Positions 34,559 to 47,348 of a stretch of DNA of 64,000 bases are shown piece after piece. The position numbers and the translations under genes were made by a program. This DNA comes from Candidatus Saccharimonadota bacterium (GTDB lineage Bacteria; Patescibacteriota; Saccharimonadia; Saccharimonadales; UBA4665): NCBI GenBank assembly GCA_028289125.1, contig JAQGGZ010000010.1, positions 124,001 to 188,000 of the forward strand, written 5' to 3'. How positions within the stretch are numbered: position 1 is the first letter of the stretch; every line of letters begins with the position of its first letter. Under the pieces are notes generated by a model. The model had not been told where the DNA came from, searched no databases, and saw only the letters and a program-made list of their open reading frames with translations.

Positions 34559-34658
34559 TGTGCGAGAGAGGACGCAGAACCTCACGCGAGCATCACGAGC
34601 ATGCTTGAGCGGCGGAGTGCCCGGCCCGTCAGGCCGAGCGCGATAGTCCTCTCTCGAT
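34559..34658. repeat. Large imperfect palindrome carrying tRNA-Leu 3'-end echoes
   Basis: CGAGAGAGGAC (34563-34573) pairs perfectly with GTCCTCTCTCG (34646-34656) around a 72-nt GC-rich middle that has its own hairpin (CGGCC-5 nt-GGCCG). The right arm repeats the tRNA-Leu T-arm/acceptor sequence GTCCTCTCTCG. The left side, read in reverse (GAGGTTCTGCGTCCTC...), looks like a decayed inverted copy of the T arm. It holds no ORF. It may be a structured RNA, a recombination relic, or a tRNA-derived repeat. Confidence 0.6.
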
Positions 34659-34673
34659 CAGGGTGAAAAGCCC

Positions 34674-34704
34674 TTACTGCAATGCTTGCAATAAGGTGTA
34701 TAAT
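34674..34704 (+). promoter_or_regulatory. Promoter of hisS
   Basis: TTACTG-19 nt-TATAAT, with the -10 ending 10 nt before the hisS ATG. The predicted leader is only about 4 nt, with no Shine-Dalgarno sequence. Small hairpins (AGGG/CCCT and TGCAA/TTGCA) lie just upstream. Confidence 0.55.
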
Positions 34705-34714
34705 GTAATCTATT

Positions 34715-36025
34715 ATGGCCCTTTCTACAAAACCGTACAAAGGCGCTCGCGACTTCTACCCGGAAGACAAGCGTCTGCAAACCTATTTGTTCAGCACGAT
34801 CCGCAAGACCGTAGCTAAATTCGGTTACGAGGAATACGACGCACCGATTCTAGAACCGCTTGAGCTATATCTGGCCAAGACCGGCGACGAAATCGTCAAT
34901 GAGCAAACCTACGTCTTTACTGATCGCGGCGACCGCGAAGTCGTCATCCGCCCGGAAATGACCCCGACCGTCAGCCGAATGGTCGCTGCCCGCCGCCAAG
35001 AGCTGCCATTCCCGGTCCGCTGGTTCAGTATTCCGAACCTCTGGCGCTACGAGCGCCCGCAGCGAGGCCGTCTCCGTGAGCACTGGCAGTTGAATGTCGA
35101 CCTGTTCGGTGTTGCCGGACTAGAGGCCGAGCACGAACTGATCGTCGTCGTCGATGAGATCTTCAAGGCTTTCAAGGCCAAGCACGACATGTACGAAATC
35201 AAGCTGAACAACCGCAAGCTGGTCGACCACTTCCTGCTTGATTACCTCGGTCTTGACAGTGTCCAGGCCCACAGCGTCGGTAAGCTGATCGACCGCAAGA
35301 ACAAGATGTCGGAAGCCATGTTCGAAGCCCAGGCCGACGCGATCCTGACCCCTTCACAGCGCGAGGCCGGCGTCCTGAATAAGCTGCTCGGCGTTATGAA
35401 GATCAAAAAGTTATCACACTTACCTGAAGATCTGCGTGAGCATGATAGTGCCAAGGATCTCCAGAAGATGCTCGATCTACTGGCTGCCAGCGGTATCACG
35501 AACGCCCACTACGATCCGACGCTAATGCGCGGCTTCGATTATTACACCGGCATAGTCTTCGAGGTCTTTGACACCAACCCTGAAAACAACCGCGCTATGC
35601 TTGGCGGGGGCCGCTATGACGGCCTGGTCGGCTTGTTCGGCGTCGAACCGGTACCGACCGTCGGCTTCGGCTGGGGTGATGTCACCTTACAGAATTTCCT
35701 CGAGACACACGAGCTCTTGCCACCCAAGAAAACACCGGTCGACGTCTACGTCGTCATGCTTGACCTTAACTTGTACGAAAAAGCCCAGAAGACCATCGCC
35801 AGCCTGCGTAGCATGGGCATGAACGTCGCAGTCGATATGACGGGCCGCAAGGCCGACAAACAAATCAAGTCGGCCGACAAACAAGCTATCGCCTTTGCAC
35901 TCTTCATCGGCGCCAAAGAGCTCGAGGAAGGCGTCTTCAACCTCAAGAACCTCCACACCGGCCACGAAGAAGCTCACTCCATCGAGCGCATCGTGACCAT
36001 GATAAAAGATCACCGCCGCAAGTAA
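34715..36025 (+). CDS. hisS: Histidyl-tRNA synthetase
   Basis: Charges tRNA-His. The 436-residue class II enzyme has motif 1 near GARDFYPEDKRLQTYLF, TYVFTDRGDREVVIRPEMTP, motif 2 WRYERPQRGRLREHWQLNVDLFG, the His-A region LMRGFDYYTGIVFEVF, motif 3 LGGGRYDGLVGLFG and a C-terminal anticodon-binding domain. It overlaps the next gene by 1 nt (TAATG). Confidence 0.96.
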   Translation: MALSTKPYKGARDFYPEDKRLQTYLFSTIRKTVAKFGYEEYDAPILEPLELYLAKTGDEIVNEQTYVFTDRGDREVVIRPEMTPTVSRMVAARRQELPFPVRWFSIPNLWRYERPQRGRLREHWQLNVDLFGVAGLEAEHELIVVVDEIFKAFKAKHDMYEIKLNNRKLVDHFLLDYLGLDSVQAHSVGKLIDRKNKMSEAMFEAQADAILTPSQREAGVLNKLLGVMKIKKLSHLPEDLREHDSAKDLQKMLDLLAASGITNAHYDPTLMRGFDYYTGIVFEVFDTNPENNRAMLGGGRYDGLVGLFGVEPVPTVGFGWGDVTLQNFLETHELLPPKKTPVDVYVVMLDLNLYEKAQKTIASLRSMGMNVAVDMTGRKADKQIKSADKQAIAFALFIGAKELEEGVFNLKNLHTGHEEAHSIERIVTMIKDHRRK

Positions 36026-36471
36026 TGCGGGCGATCAACCACGCACTGACCGGCGCGGTCATCGGACTCAGCCTGCCAGCACCCGTGGCAATACCGTTAG
36101 CTTTCGTGTCTCATTTCGTCCTTGATGCCATACCGCACCAGGGTTCTGAGGCGATGGTTCCGAAGAATAAGATATTTACGGTCACATTGATCGTTGATGC
36201 CATACTTTGCGTATTGCTGGTACTGGTTCTCGGGCTGACAAGTACCGACAACTGGTTCATTCCGTCCCTCTGTGCCTTTCTGGGGACTTCACCAGATCTG
36301 ATGTGGCTTAATAACTATCGCCAGATGAAACAGGGAAAACCCCAGCCACATACCGACAACTGGTTATTGCGGTTCCATTCGTGGATACAGTGGTATGAGC
36401 GCCCGCTTGGGCTGATAACCGAAGTGGTCTGGGCGCCGGCAATGATTATGCTTATGATTGCCCGTATCTGA
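36025..36471 (+). CDS. Membrane protein, YdjM/metal-dependent-hydrolase-like
   Basis: A 148-residue protein with about three to four membrane helices. The pattern NHALTGAVIGLSLPAPVAIP...FVSHFVLDAIPH recalls the LexA-regulated YdjM/membrane-bound metal-dependent hydrolase family (DUF457), in which His/Asp at helix ends are conserved. Activity is not established. It overlaps hisS by one nucleotide and is probably co-translated. Confidence 0.65.
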   Translation: MRAINHALTGAVIGLSLPAPVAIPLAFVSHFVLDAIPHQGSEAMVPKNKIFTVTLIVDAILCVLLVLVLGLTSTDNWFIPSLCAFLGTSPDLMWLNNYRQMKQGKPQPHTDNWLLRFHSWIQWYERPLGLITEVVWAPAMIMLMIARI

Positions 36472-36486
36472 CCCTTCTGCTAAAGT
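36458..36486 (+). promoter_or_regulatory. Promoter of tig, leaderless arrangement
   Basis: TTGCCC-17 nt-TAAAGT, with the -10 ending 8 nt before the tig ATG at 36495. The -35 lies in the last codons of the upstream gene. Confidence 0.55.
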
Positions 36487-36494
36487 TGATAGTT

Positions 36495-37781
36495 ATGCAT
36501 ATAGAGACGAAACAACTTACCGACACCCGTCTGCAGCTTGATATCGCTGCCGACGCCGACCAACTTAACGACGCCAAGCAGGAAGCTTTACGCGCGCTGC
36601 AAAAGCAGGTCAAGCTGCAAGGCTTCCGTGAGGGCAAAGCGCCCCTGGCCATGGTTGAAAAAAGTGTCGACCAGAACCGCCTGCAAAGCGAATTCCTGGA
36701 GATAGCCGTTAACCGCATTTATATCGATGCCGCTACCAAAGAAAACCTGCGCCCGGTATCAGCCCCTGACATCAATATCCAAAAGTTCGTACCGTTCACT
36801 GATCTTGAAATCCGTGCCGAAGTGGACGTCATCGGCAAGATCAAGCTGCCGGACTATACGAAGATCAAAGTCGCCAAGCCCGCCGTTAAGGTGACGGCCG
36901 AAGATGTCAACAAGGTCCTCGAGGATTTGCGTGACCGGACGGCTGACAAGAAGCCGGTTGAGCGCGCCGTCAAAATCGGCGATGAAGCCGTCATTGATTT
37001 CGTCGGTACCGATGAAGAAACCGGTGACCCGCTGCAGGGCGGTGCCGGCACTGCCTACCCGTTGCTTCTCGGCAGTAACAGTTTCATCCCTGGTTTCGAA
37101 GACCAGCTGGTCGGCCTGAAGGCCGGTCAGGAGAAGACTTTCCAGATCACATTCCCGGCTGATTACGGCGTCGCCGCTTTACAGAACCGTAAGGTCAGCT
37201 TTGCGGTGACAGTCAAGCTCGTCCACGCCATGTCCAAGCCGAAGCTGGATGATGAGTTTGCCGCCAAAGTCGGTCCGTTCAAGGCATTGGCCGACCTCAA
37301 GAAGGACATCAAGGCCCAGCTGACACAGGAAAAAGAACAGCAGTCCGAACGTGAATTTGAGAATGATCTGGTCGCCAAGATCGCCGACAAGACCACCTTG
37401 GCCATTCCGACCGCACTGGTTGATGAAGAACTCGACAGCCTCGAACGTGATGAGCGTCAGAACCTGGCTTACCGTGGCCAGACATGGCAGGAACACCTCG
37501 CAAGCGAAGGTGTCACCGAAAACGAACACCGTGAAAAGAACCGTGGCCCAGCTGAGCAACGCGTCAAGGCCGGCCTTATGTTGTCCGAAATCGCCGAGCG
37601 TGAAAAGCTTGAAGTCACCGCAGATGAGATTGACGAGCGTATCAACCAGCTGAAAGGACAATACAGCGATCCGCAGATGCAGGCCGAGCTGGATAAAGCC
37701 TCCAACCGTCGCTCAATCGCCAGCCGTATCCTGACTGAAAAGACACTGGCCAAGCTCAAAGACTACGCCCAAAAAGCCTGA
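36495..37781 (+). CDS. tig: Trigger factor
   Basis: Ribosome-bound chaperone and peptidyl-prolyl isomerase. The 428-residue protein has the N-terminal ribosome-binding domain (VKLQGFREGKAPLAMVEK, carrying the GFRxGKxP signature), an FKBP domain (AVIDFVGTDEETGDPLQGG, FIPGFEDQLVGLKAGQEKTF) and the C-terminal helical cradle (VTADEIDERINQLKGQY). An in-frame TTG at 36486 was rejected in favour of the ATG. It lies directly before clpP, an order (tig-clpP) common in bacteria. Confidence 0.95.
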   Translation: MHIETKQLTDTRLQLDIAADADQLNDAKQEALRALQKQVKLQGFREGKAPLAMVEKSVDQNRLQSEFLEIAVNRIYIDAATKENLRPVSAPDINIQKFVPFTDLEIRAEVDVIGKIKLPDYTKIKVAKPAVKVTAEDVNKVLEDLRDRTADKKPVERAVKIGDEAVIDFVGTDEETGDPLQGGAGTAYPLLLGSNSFIPGFEDQLVGLKAGQEKTFQITFPADYGVAALQNRKVSFAVTVKLVHAMSKPKLDDEFAAKVGPFKALADLKKDIKAQLTQEKEQQSEREFENDLVAKIADKTTLAIPTALVDEELDSLERDERQNLAYRGQTWQEHLASEGVTENEHREKNRGPAEQRVKAGLMLSEIAEREKLEVTADEIDERINQLKGQYSDPQMQAELDKASNRRSIASRILTEKTLAKLKDYAQKA

Positions 37782-37782
37782 G

Positions 37783-37809
37783 TTAGCACTCTTGACATGA
37801 GAGTGCCAG
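37783..37809 (+). promoter_or_regulatory. CIRCE operator of clpP (one arm imperfect)
   Basis: TTAGCACTC-TTGACATGA-GAGTGCCAG: the left arm is perfect and the right arm differs from consensus at two positions. It starts 2 nt after tig. Confidence 0.88.
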
Positions 37810-37821
37810 ACCCCGTATGAT
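37792..37821 (+). promoter_or_regulatory. clpP promoter nested in CIRCE
   Basis: A perfect TTGACA is inside the CIRCE spacer, then 18 nt, then TATGAT. Predicted start near 37828. GAAAGGTGG lies before the ATG at 37849. The layout copies the clpC promoter. Confidence 0.78.
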
Positions 37822-37848
37822 TAGTACATACTAACGAAAGGTGGTTAC

Positions 37849-38460
37849 ATGTCAGATTTACGAAGCTCCGTACTTGTCCCGACCGTCGTTGAAAGTGACG
37901 GCCGCTACGAGCGTGCCTATGATATATATTCGCGGCTACTGAAAGACCGCATTATTTTCCTTGGCACCGATGTCAACGAAGCGAGTGCCAACATCGTCGT
38001 GGCACAGTTGCTCTTTTTGCAGGCGGAAGATCCTAAGAAGGATATCTTTCTGTATATCAACAGCCCGGGCGGTAGCGTATACGACGCACTCGCCATTTAT
38101 GACACGATGCAGTTCGTCACCAATGATGTCCAGACCGTCGGTATCGGCGTTCAGGCTTCGGCGGCGGCCTTCTTATTGAGTTCCGGCACCAAAGGTAAGC
38201 GTTTCGCGCTACCGAACGCGACCGTCATGATTCACCAGCCTTCCAGCGGTACCCGGGGCAAGGTGACCGATCAGGAGATTGACCTACGCGAATCCCTCCG
38301 TATCAAAAGGCTGCTTGAGACTATTATGGCCGGCAATACCGGGCAGAAGGTCGAACAGATCCACGAGGACATGGAACGCGACAAGTGGCTCACTGCGGCC
38401 GACGCCAAGAAATACGGCATCATCGATGCCGTCATCTACAACCCACCGAAGACATCTTAA
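37849..38460 (+). CDS. clpP: ATP-dependent Clp protease proteolytic subunit
   Basis: A 203-residue serine peptidase that forms a barrel docked to ClpC. By alignment to E. coli ClpP the triad is Ser104 ([14 protein letters not shown]), His129 ([11 protein letters not shown]) and Asp178 (HEDMERDKW). The oxyanion strand [20 protein letters not shown] is intact. The residue after the catalytic Ser is Ala, where most ClpP have Met. Regulation by CIRCE pairs it with clpC in the window. Confidence 0.96.
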   Translation: MSDLRSSVLVPTVVESDGRYERAYDIYSRLLKDRIIFLGTDVNEASANIVVAQLLFLQAEDPKKDIFLYINSPGGSVYDALAIYDTMQFVTNDVQTVGIGVQASAAAFLLSSGTKGKRFALPNATVMIHQPSSGTRGKVTDQEIDLRESLRIKRLLETIMAGNTGQKVEQIHEDMERDKWLTAADAKKYGIIDAVIYNPPKTS

Positions 38461-38490
38461 TTGACAGCTCGGGCTCTATGAGCCTAGAGT
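38461..38490 (+). promoter_or_regulatory. Promoter of the GNAT gene with inverted repeat in the spacer
   Basis: A perfect TTGACA starts at the first base after the clpP stop, followed by 18 nt and TAGAGT. The spacer/-10 region contains overlapping inverted repeats (GGCTC-TAT-GAGCC and CTCTA-6 nt-TAGAG), which could be a weak clpP terminator or an operator. Confidence 0.6.
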
Positions 38491-38517
38491 GAAGTTTACG
38501 GTAAGAGGCACCTAAAG

Positions 38518-39219
38518 ATGATTTCAAACGAGATTGAATTCAACGTCATTAGTGGCAGTAAAGATATCAGATCTGAACTGATGACGCCTGGTGCCCCTAA
38601 TGCTGTTATGATGCAGAAACTCTTGGAAAAATCTATCACAGCAGCCATCGGTGTCGACCGGCTGGGCTTATACGGAGGGGCTCGATTCGCACGTATCGGT
38701 GATCCGATGGGGTTTCGCGAGGCGAGAGCCGATCCTAATTACGATGTGAGGCATGGCCGCTTACGTGGTGATCAGTCGTTCCATCAGCCAGCGGTCACTC
38801 TTGCCACCCATAAGGACAGGCTCGTCGGTTATGCCCATGCCGCCGGAAACGTGTCGGGCAGTAATGCGGCTGTTCGCTTCCTGAAACATCACGGTCACGC
38901 CCGCAACTACACATGGTTCCGTGAAATCGCTGTCGACCCGGAATACCAGCACCAAGGCATTGGTGCAGGGCTCGGGGCACTGACATTAATGTCCGTAGAT
39001 CCTGATCTGAGGAACCCTGTCAGCGCACATGTCATTACTGAAGCACCGGCCGTCAACGCATTCTTCGACAGTTTGCCGGACGAGCTAAAGGTCGTGCGCG
39101 ACGAAGAGGCCGGTCCGGATCTGGGAGAGGGTATGGAACCGTTACGTGTCAGGCCAATTGTAATCCCTGACAGCAGAATGCTGTTTGTTCGTCTCAACGC
39201 TATCGCATCAGGTCAATAA
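38518..39219 (+). CDS. GNAT-family N-acetyltransferase
   Basis: A 233-residue protein. The acetyl-CoA-binding motif A is visible in the middle: EIAVDPEYQHQGIGAGLGAL (QxxGxGxG/A type), after the beta strand VTLATHKDRLVGYAHAAG. The substrate is unknown. N-terminal residues 1-75 are variable. It has its own promoter and a leader of about 20 nt with AGAGG. It lies between clpP and the rpoBC leader. Confidence 0.8.
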   Translation: MISNEIEFNVISGSKDIRSELMTPGAPNAVMMQKLLEKSITAAIGVDRLGLYGGARFARIGDPMGFREARADPNYDVRHGRLRGDQSFHQPAVTLATHKDRLVGYAHAAGNVSGSNAAVRFLKHHGHARNYTWFREIAVDPEYQHQGIGAGLGALTLMSVDPDLRNPVSAHVITEAPAVNAFFDSLPDELKVVRDEEAGPDLGEGMEPLRVRPIVIPDSRMLFVRLNAIASGQ

Positions 39220-39222
39220 GTA

Positions 39223-39251
39223 TTGACATTGGCCCCTGTATTCCGCATACT
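39223..39251 (+). promoter_or_regulatory. Promoter of rpoBC
   Basis: TTGACA-17 nt-CATACT, predicted start near 39258. The leader before rpoB is long, about 185 nt if translation starts at 39442. Confidence 0.7.
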
Positions 39252-39348
39252 CTAACCTAAGAAGTAGTATAAGTGGCCATAACATACCTCGGTAACTTAG
39301 TAATCTTCGCGCGAACCATCAAACAAAAACAAAAATCCTAAGCGTAAA

Positions 39349-39396
39349 CTAAAAAGCATTGCAAACAATCGATCAGCAGTTTGGAATGCTTTTTAG
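39349..39396 (+). terminator. Long hairpin in the rpoBC leader (attenuator candidate)
   Basis: CTAAAAAGCATT pairs with AATGCTTTTTAG, and inside it CAAAC pairs with GTTTG. The whole is a 17-bp stem with one mismatch and a 12-nt loop. The descending arm contains TTTTT. It fills the middle of the leader, 46 nt before the rpoB ATG at 39442. It could terminate or attenuate transcription, or protect the mRNA. Confidence 0.65.
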
Positions 39397-39441
39397 ATGT
39401 TAAGACTTCAGCAACGTAAACAGGGGGCATTGCTGCTATAT

Positions 39442-42400
39442 ATGGCAAAAGCAAGCACGACATCAACAAACGCGACGTCTAATAAGAAGACTGACCGCGT
39501 GTATTTTACGTCGCAAGACGACGCAACCGTTTTACCAAGTTTAGTCGACCACCAGAACCGTTCGTTCCAGTGGTTCGTCGATGAAGGTCTGGGAGAGCTC
39601 TTAGCCGAGATCAGCCCGATCGATGACTATACCGGCACGAAGCTATCATTAAATTTCAAAGACTACCACTTTGATGAGCCGAAACTGACCGAGAACGCAG
39701 CCCGCGAGAACAACGTCAGCTACGAAGCTCCGCTCAAGGCCACCGTCGAACTGATCAACAAGGTCACCGGCGAAGTCAAAGAGCAGGAAATCTACCTGGG
39801 TGACTACCCGTGGATGACCAGCCGTGGTACGTTCGTTATCAACGGTGCCGAGCGTGTCGTCGTCAGTCAGTTGATCCGCAGTAGCGGTGTCTTCTTTACG
39901 TCTGACCAGCACGGCGCCACCAATTTATACGGTGCCAAGGTCATTCCTGGCCGCGGTGCCTGGCTTGAGTTCGAGACCGCTGCTAATGGCGCTCTCTACG
40001 TCAAGATTGACCGCAAGCGCAAGATCGCTGTCACTACCTTATTGCGTGCTCTCGGTATGACCGAGGCCCAGATGCGTGACCGCTTCAAACACGTCGACCA
40101 GGGCAAGAACAGCCACCTCGACATCACCCTCGAAAAAGATCCGACCAAGGGTCAGAACGATGCTCTGATCGAAGTCTACCGTCGTTTGCGCCCGGGTGAC
40201 CTCGCGACCGTCGACAACGCCCGCAGCCTGCTTGAGAACATGTTCTACAACTTCAAGCGCTTCGACTTCAGCCGCGTCGGCCGTTACAAGATCAACAAAC
40301 GCCTCGACCTCGATGTGCCGAACACCACCGAGAACCGCATCATGCGTCTTGATGACCTCGTCGCTATCATCGCCGAGCTGATCCGCCTTAACAACACTCA
40401 GGAGCCGGCTGACGATATCGACAGCTTGGCTAACCGCCGCGTCAAACTCGTCGGTGAGTTGGTCCAGCGCCAGTTCCGCATCGGTCTGCTGCGCATGGAG
40501 CGCAACACCAAGGACCGTATGAGCATGTCCGAAATCGAGACCGTCGTACCTGGTCAGCTGATCAACGCCCGCCCGGTCGTCGCTGCTGTCCGTGAATTCT
40601 TCGCCAGCTCCCAGCTGTCGCAGTTCATGGACCAGATCAACCCGCTGTCAGAGTTGGCTCACAAGCGCCGCCTTAGCTCGATGGGCCCTGGTGGTCTGTC
40701 CCGTGAACGCGCCGGCTTTGAAGTCCGTGACGCCCACGCTACTCACTACGGTCGTATCTGTGCCGTTGAAACCCCTGAAGGTGCCAACATCGGTTTGGTA
40801 CTGAACCTCGCTAACTACGCCCGCATCAACGACTACGGTTTCGTTGAGACTCCTTACCGCAAGGTCATCAACGCCGTTACTCCGGCTGACGCCGTCGGTC
40901 ACATCGCCAGCGTCGACTTAGAAGATGAATCCGGTAAGGTCATCGTCAAAGCCGGTGCTACCATCACGGCTGACGCCGCTAAGAAATTAGCTGCCGTTAC
41001 CAGCCGCGTCACCTGGCCGGTCAAGGCCAAGGTTACCAAGGACGTCAAGTACTTGGACGCCTTTGAAGAAGAGAACGCCATCGTTGCCGGCGCCGGTAAC
41101 AAGATCGATGAGAACGGTTACTTCGTTGACAGCCGCATCAGTGCCCGTACTGCCTTGAAATCAGGTGAAGTCGACGCCGATGACGTCAACTACATGGACG
41201 CCGCCCAGAACCAGATTATCGGTTCGAGCGCCGGCCTTATCCCGTTCATTGAAAAGAACTATGTCTACCGCTCACTCATGGGTAGTAACCAGCAGCGCCA
41301 GGCCGTTCCGCTGATCCAGCCACAGGCTCCGATCGTCGGTACCGGTCTTGAAGCCGTTGCCGCCCGCAACACCGGTCAGGTCATCCTGGCTGAAGCCGAT
41401 GGTGAAGTCACCAAGGCGAGCGGCGATGAAATCATCGTCAAGTACGCCGAAGGCAATGCCACGTACAACCCGCTGCACTTTATCCGCAGCAACGAAGGTA
41501 CTTCGATCAACCAACGTGTTGTCGTCAGTACCGGTGACAAAGTCAAAGCCGGCGACGTATTAGTCGAAGGTATGTCTATTAGCGGCGGGGAACTTGCCCT
41601 TGGTAAGGACCTTATCGCCGCCTTCATGCCATGGGGTGGTTACAACTTCGAGGACGCCATCATCATCTCGCGCAAACTTGTGCAAGATGACACTTTGACC
41701 AGCGTCCACATCGTTGACTTCATGATTGAAGTGCGCGAAACCAAATTAGGCCCAGAAATCGTTACCCGCGACATCCCGAACGTTTCTGAAGAAACTTTGC
41801 GTCACCTTGACGACGACGGTATCGTCCGTATCGGTGCCGAAGTTCACCCTGGCGACATCCTCGTCGGTAAGATTACCCCGAAGGGTGAGCAGGAACTCAG
41901 CAGCGAAGAGCGCTTACTGCGCGCAATCTTCGGTGAAAAAGCCAAGGAAGTCCGCGACACCTCTCAGCGTATGAGTAACGGTAAGCACGGTAAGGTCGTC
42001 GGCGTCAAAGTCTTCAGCCGTGAAAACGGTCACGAACTCAAGGCCGGCGTTATCAAGCAGATCCAGGTCTTCGTCGCTCAGATGCGCAAGATCTCTGTCG
42101 GTGACAAACTCGGTGGCCGCCACGGTAACAAGGGCGTCATCGCCCGTATCCTGCCTGTCGAAGACATGCCGTTTACCGAAGACGGTACCCCGGTCGACAT
42201 CCTGTTGAACCCACTGGGTGTTCCATCCCGTATGAACATCGGTCAGTTATTTGAGACCCACCTTGGTATGGCCGCTCGCGCACTTGGTATCCATGTCGCC
42301 AGCCCGTCATTCAACGGTGTTCCGGTTGAAAAGATTAAGAGCCTTTTGACCGAAGCCGGCTTGCCCGACGACGGTAAGCAACAGCTGTACGACGGCCGCA

Positions 42401-43016
42401 CGGGTGAAGCCTTCCAGGAACGTACTACCGTCGGTAGCATGTACATGATCAAGCTGAACCACATGGTCGCTGACAAGATCCACGCCCGTTCGACCGGACC
42501 ATACACCATGGTCACCCAGCAGCCACTCGGTGGTAAGGCCCAGAATGGTGGCCAGCGCTTCGGTGAGATGGAGGTTTGGGCCCTCGAAGCTTACGGTGCC
42601 GCCAGCACCTTGCAGGAAATGCTGACCATCAAGTCTGACGACGTGTACGGACGCAGCAAGGCCTACGAATCCATCATCAAGAAGACTGCCATCGTCGGTC
42701 CGAAGGTTCCTGAAAGCTTCAACGTCCTCGTTAAGGAACTGCAGGGTCTCGGCCTTAAGGTCGACCTCGTTACTGAAGAGACGGCCATTGATGCTGAAGC
42801 CGTTTTGGCCAGCAACATCCATGACGAAGCCACACATCCGAGTGATGTCGAGGTTCCGGAGCCGGTCATTGCCGTTGATATGAGCGAAGACCCGTCCGCA
42901 GACGAGTTCATGGTATTAGAAGAACAAGAAGAAGAAAACGTCGGTACCGTTGCGACTGATGAAGACGCCGCTCTGGTAATCGCCGATCAAGATGAAAATG
43001 AAGAGGAGGTCGCCTA

Positions 43017-43017
<1 letters not shown>
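39442..43017 (+). CDS. rpoB: RNA polymerase beta subunit
   Basis: Catalytic subunit of RNA polymerase, 1191 residues from ATG 39442. Recognisable are FVINGAERVVVSQLIRS, the rifampicin region SSQLSQFMDQINPLSELAHKRR, PEGANIGLVLNLANY, the DNA-clamp stretch GGRHGNKGVIARILP and AQNGGQRFGEMEVWALEAYG. The start is ambiguous. ATG 39397 would add MLRLQQRKQGALLLY and lies directly at the foot of the leader hairpin; ATG 39442 gives the Ser/Thr-rich N-terminus MAKASTTSTNA and is preferred. There is no rplJ-rplL upstream, unlike most bacteria. It overlaps rpoC by 1 nt. Confidence 0.95.
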
Positions 43018-46844
<3,827 letters not shown>

Positions 46845-46884
46845 ACCTGTTACAATAACCAAGAATTACTAAACAATCCGAGCA

Positions 46885-46906
46885 CGGGGAGGCGGCATCC
46901 TCCCCG
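46885..46906 (+). promoter_or_regulatory. GC-rich hairpin in the rpsL leader
   Basis: CGGGGAGG-CGGCAT-CCTCCCCG is a perfect 8-bp stem with a 6-nt loop, 16 nt before the Shine-Dalgarno AAGGAG (46922-46927). No U-run follows. The right arm CCTCC could instead pair with the Shine-Dalgarno sequence, so a translational switch is possible (inference). Confidence 0.55.
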
Positions 46907-46932
46907 GGAGCGGTAGATTGCAAGGAGAACAC

Positions 46933-47346
46933 ATGCCAACGATTAACCAATTGGTCCGCAAACCGCGGACCGCTAAGAGTCAGAAGTCGAAGTCCCCGCA
47001 CTTACAGCGCGTGGTCAACAACTTGAAGACCAAGAACTACGAAAAAGCTTCACCGTTCAAACGCGGTGTCTGTGTCAAGGTTACAACCAAGACCCCGAAG
47101 AAGCCTAACTCCGCCTTGCGTAAGGTTGCCCGCGTGCGCCTGACCAACGGTTACGAAGTTTGGGCTTACATTGGTGGTGAAGGTCACAACCTGCAAGAGC
47201 ACGCCGTTGTCATGGTACGCGGTGGCCGCGTCAAAGACCTTCCGGGTGTCCGCTACCACATCGTTCGCGGCGCCCTCGACCTCCAAGGTGTCAACAACCG
47301 CAAGCAGGGCCGTTCCAAGTACGGCGCCAAGAAGGAAAGTAAGTAG
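46933..47346 (+). CDS. rpsL: 30S ribosomal protein S12
   Basis: uS12 in the decoding centre. 137 residues, with [10 protein letters not shown] at the N-terminus, [20 protein letters not shown] around the streptomycin-region lysine, and the second loop [13 protein letters not shown]. The start ATG 46933 follows AAGGAG; an in-frame TTG at 46918 was rejected. It is the first gene of the rpsL-rpsG-Cys-rich unit. Confidence 0.97.
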   Translation: MPTINQLVRKPRTAKSQKSKSPHLQRVVNNLKTKNYEKASPFKRGVCVKVTTKTPKKPNSALRKVARVRLTNGYEVWAYIGGEGHNLQEHAVVMVRGGRVKDLPGVRYHIVRGALDLQGVNNRKQGRSKYGAKKESK

Positions 47347-47348
47347 TC

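Noticed and set aside
34559-34658. A second tRNA gene on the minus strand after tRNA-Leu
   Set aside because: Only the T-arm/acceptor side resembles a tRNA. No anticodon arm or D arm can be formed, so it was listed as a palindromic repeat.
34521-34714. An integrated element at the tRNA-Leu 3' end
   Set aside because: There is no integrase, and the DNA that follows is the housekeeping gene hisS. At most a short relic is present.
39397-39441. Upstream ATG as the rpoB start, adding MLRLQQRKQGALLLY
   Set aside because: It starts at the base of the leader hairpin without a ribosome-binding site and the added residues do not look like RpoB. Kept only as an alternative.
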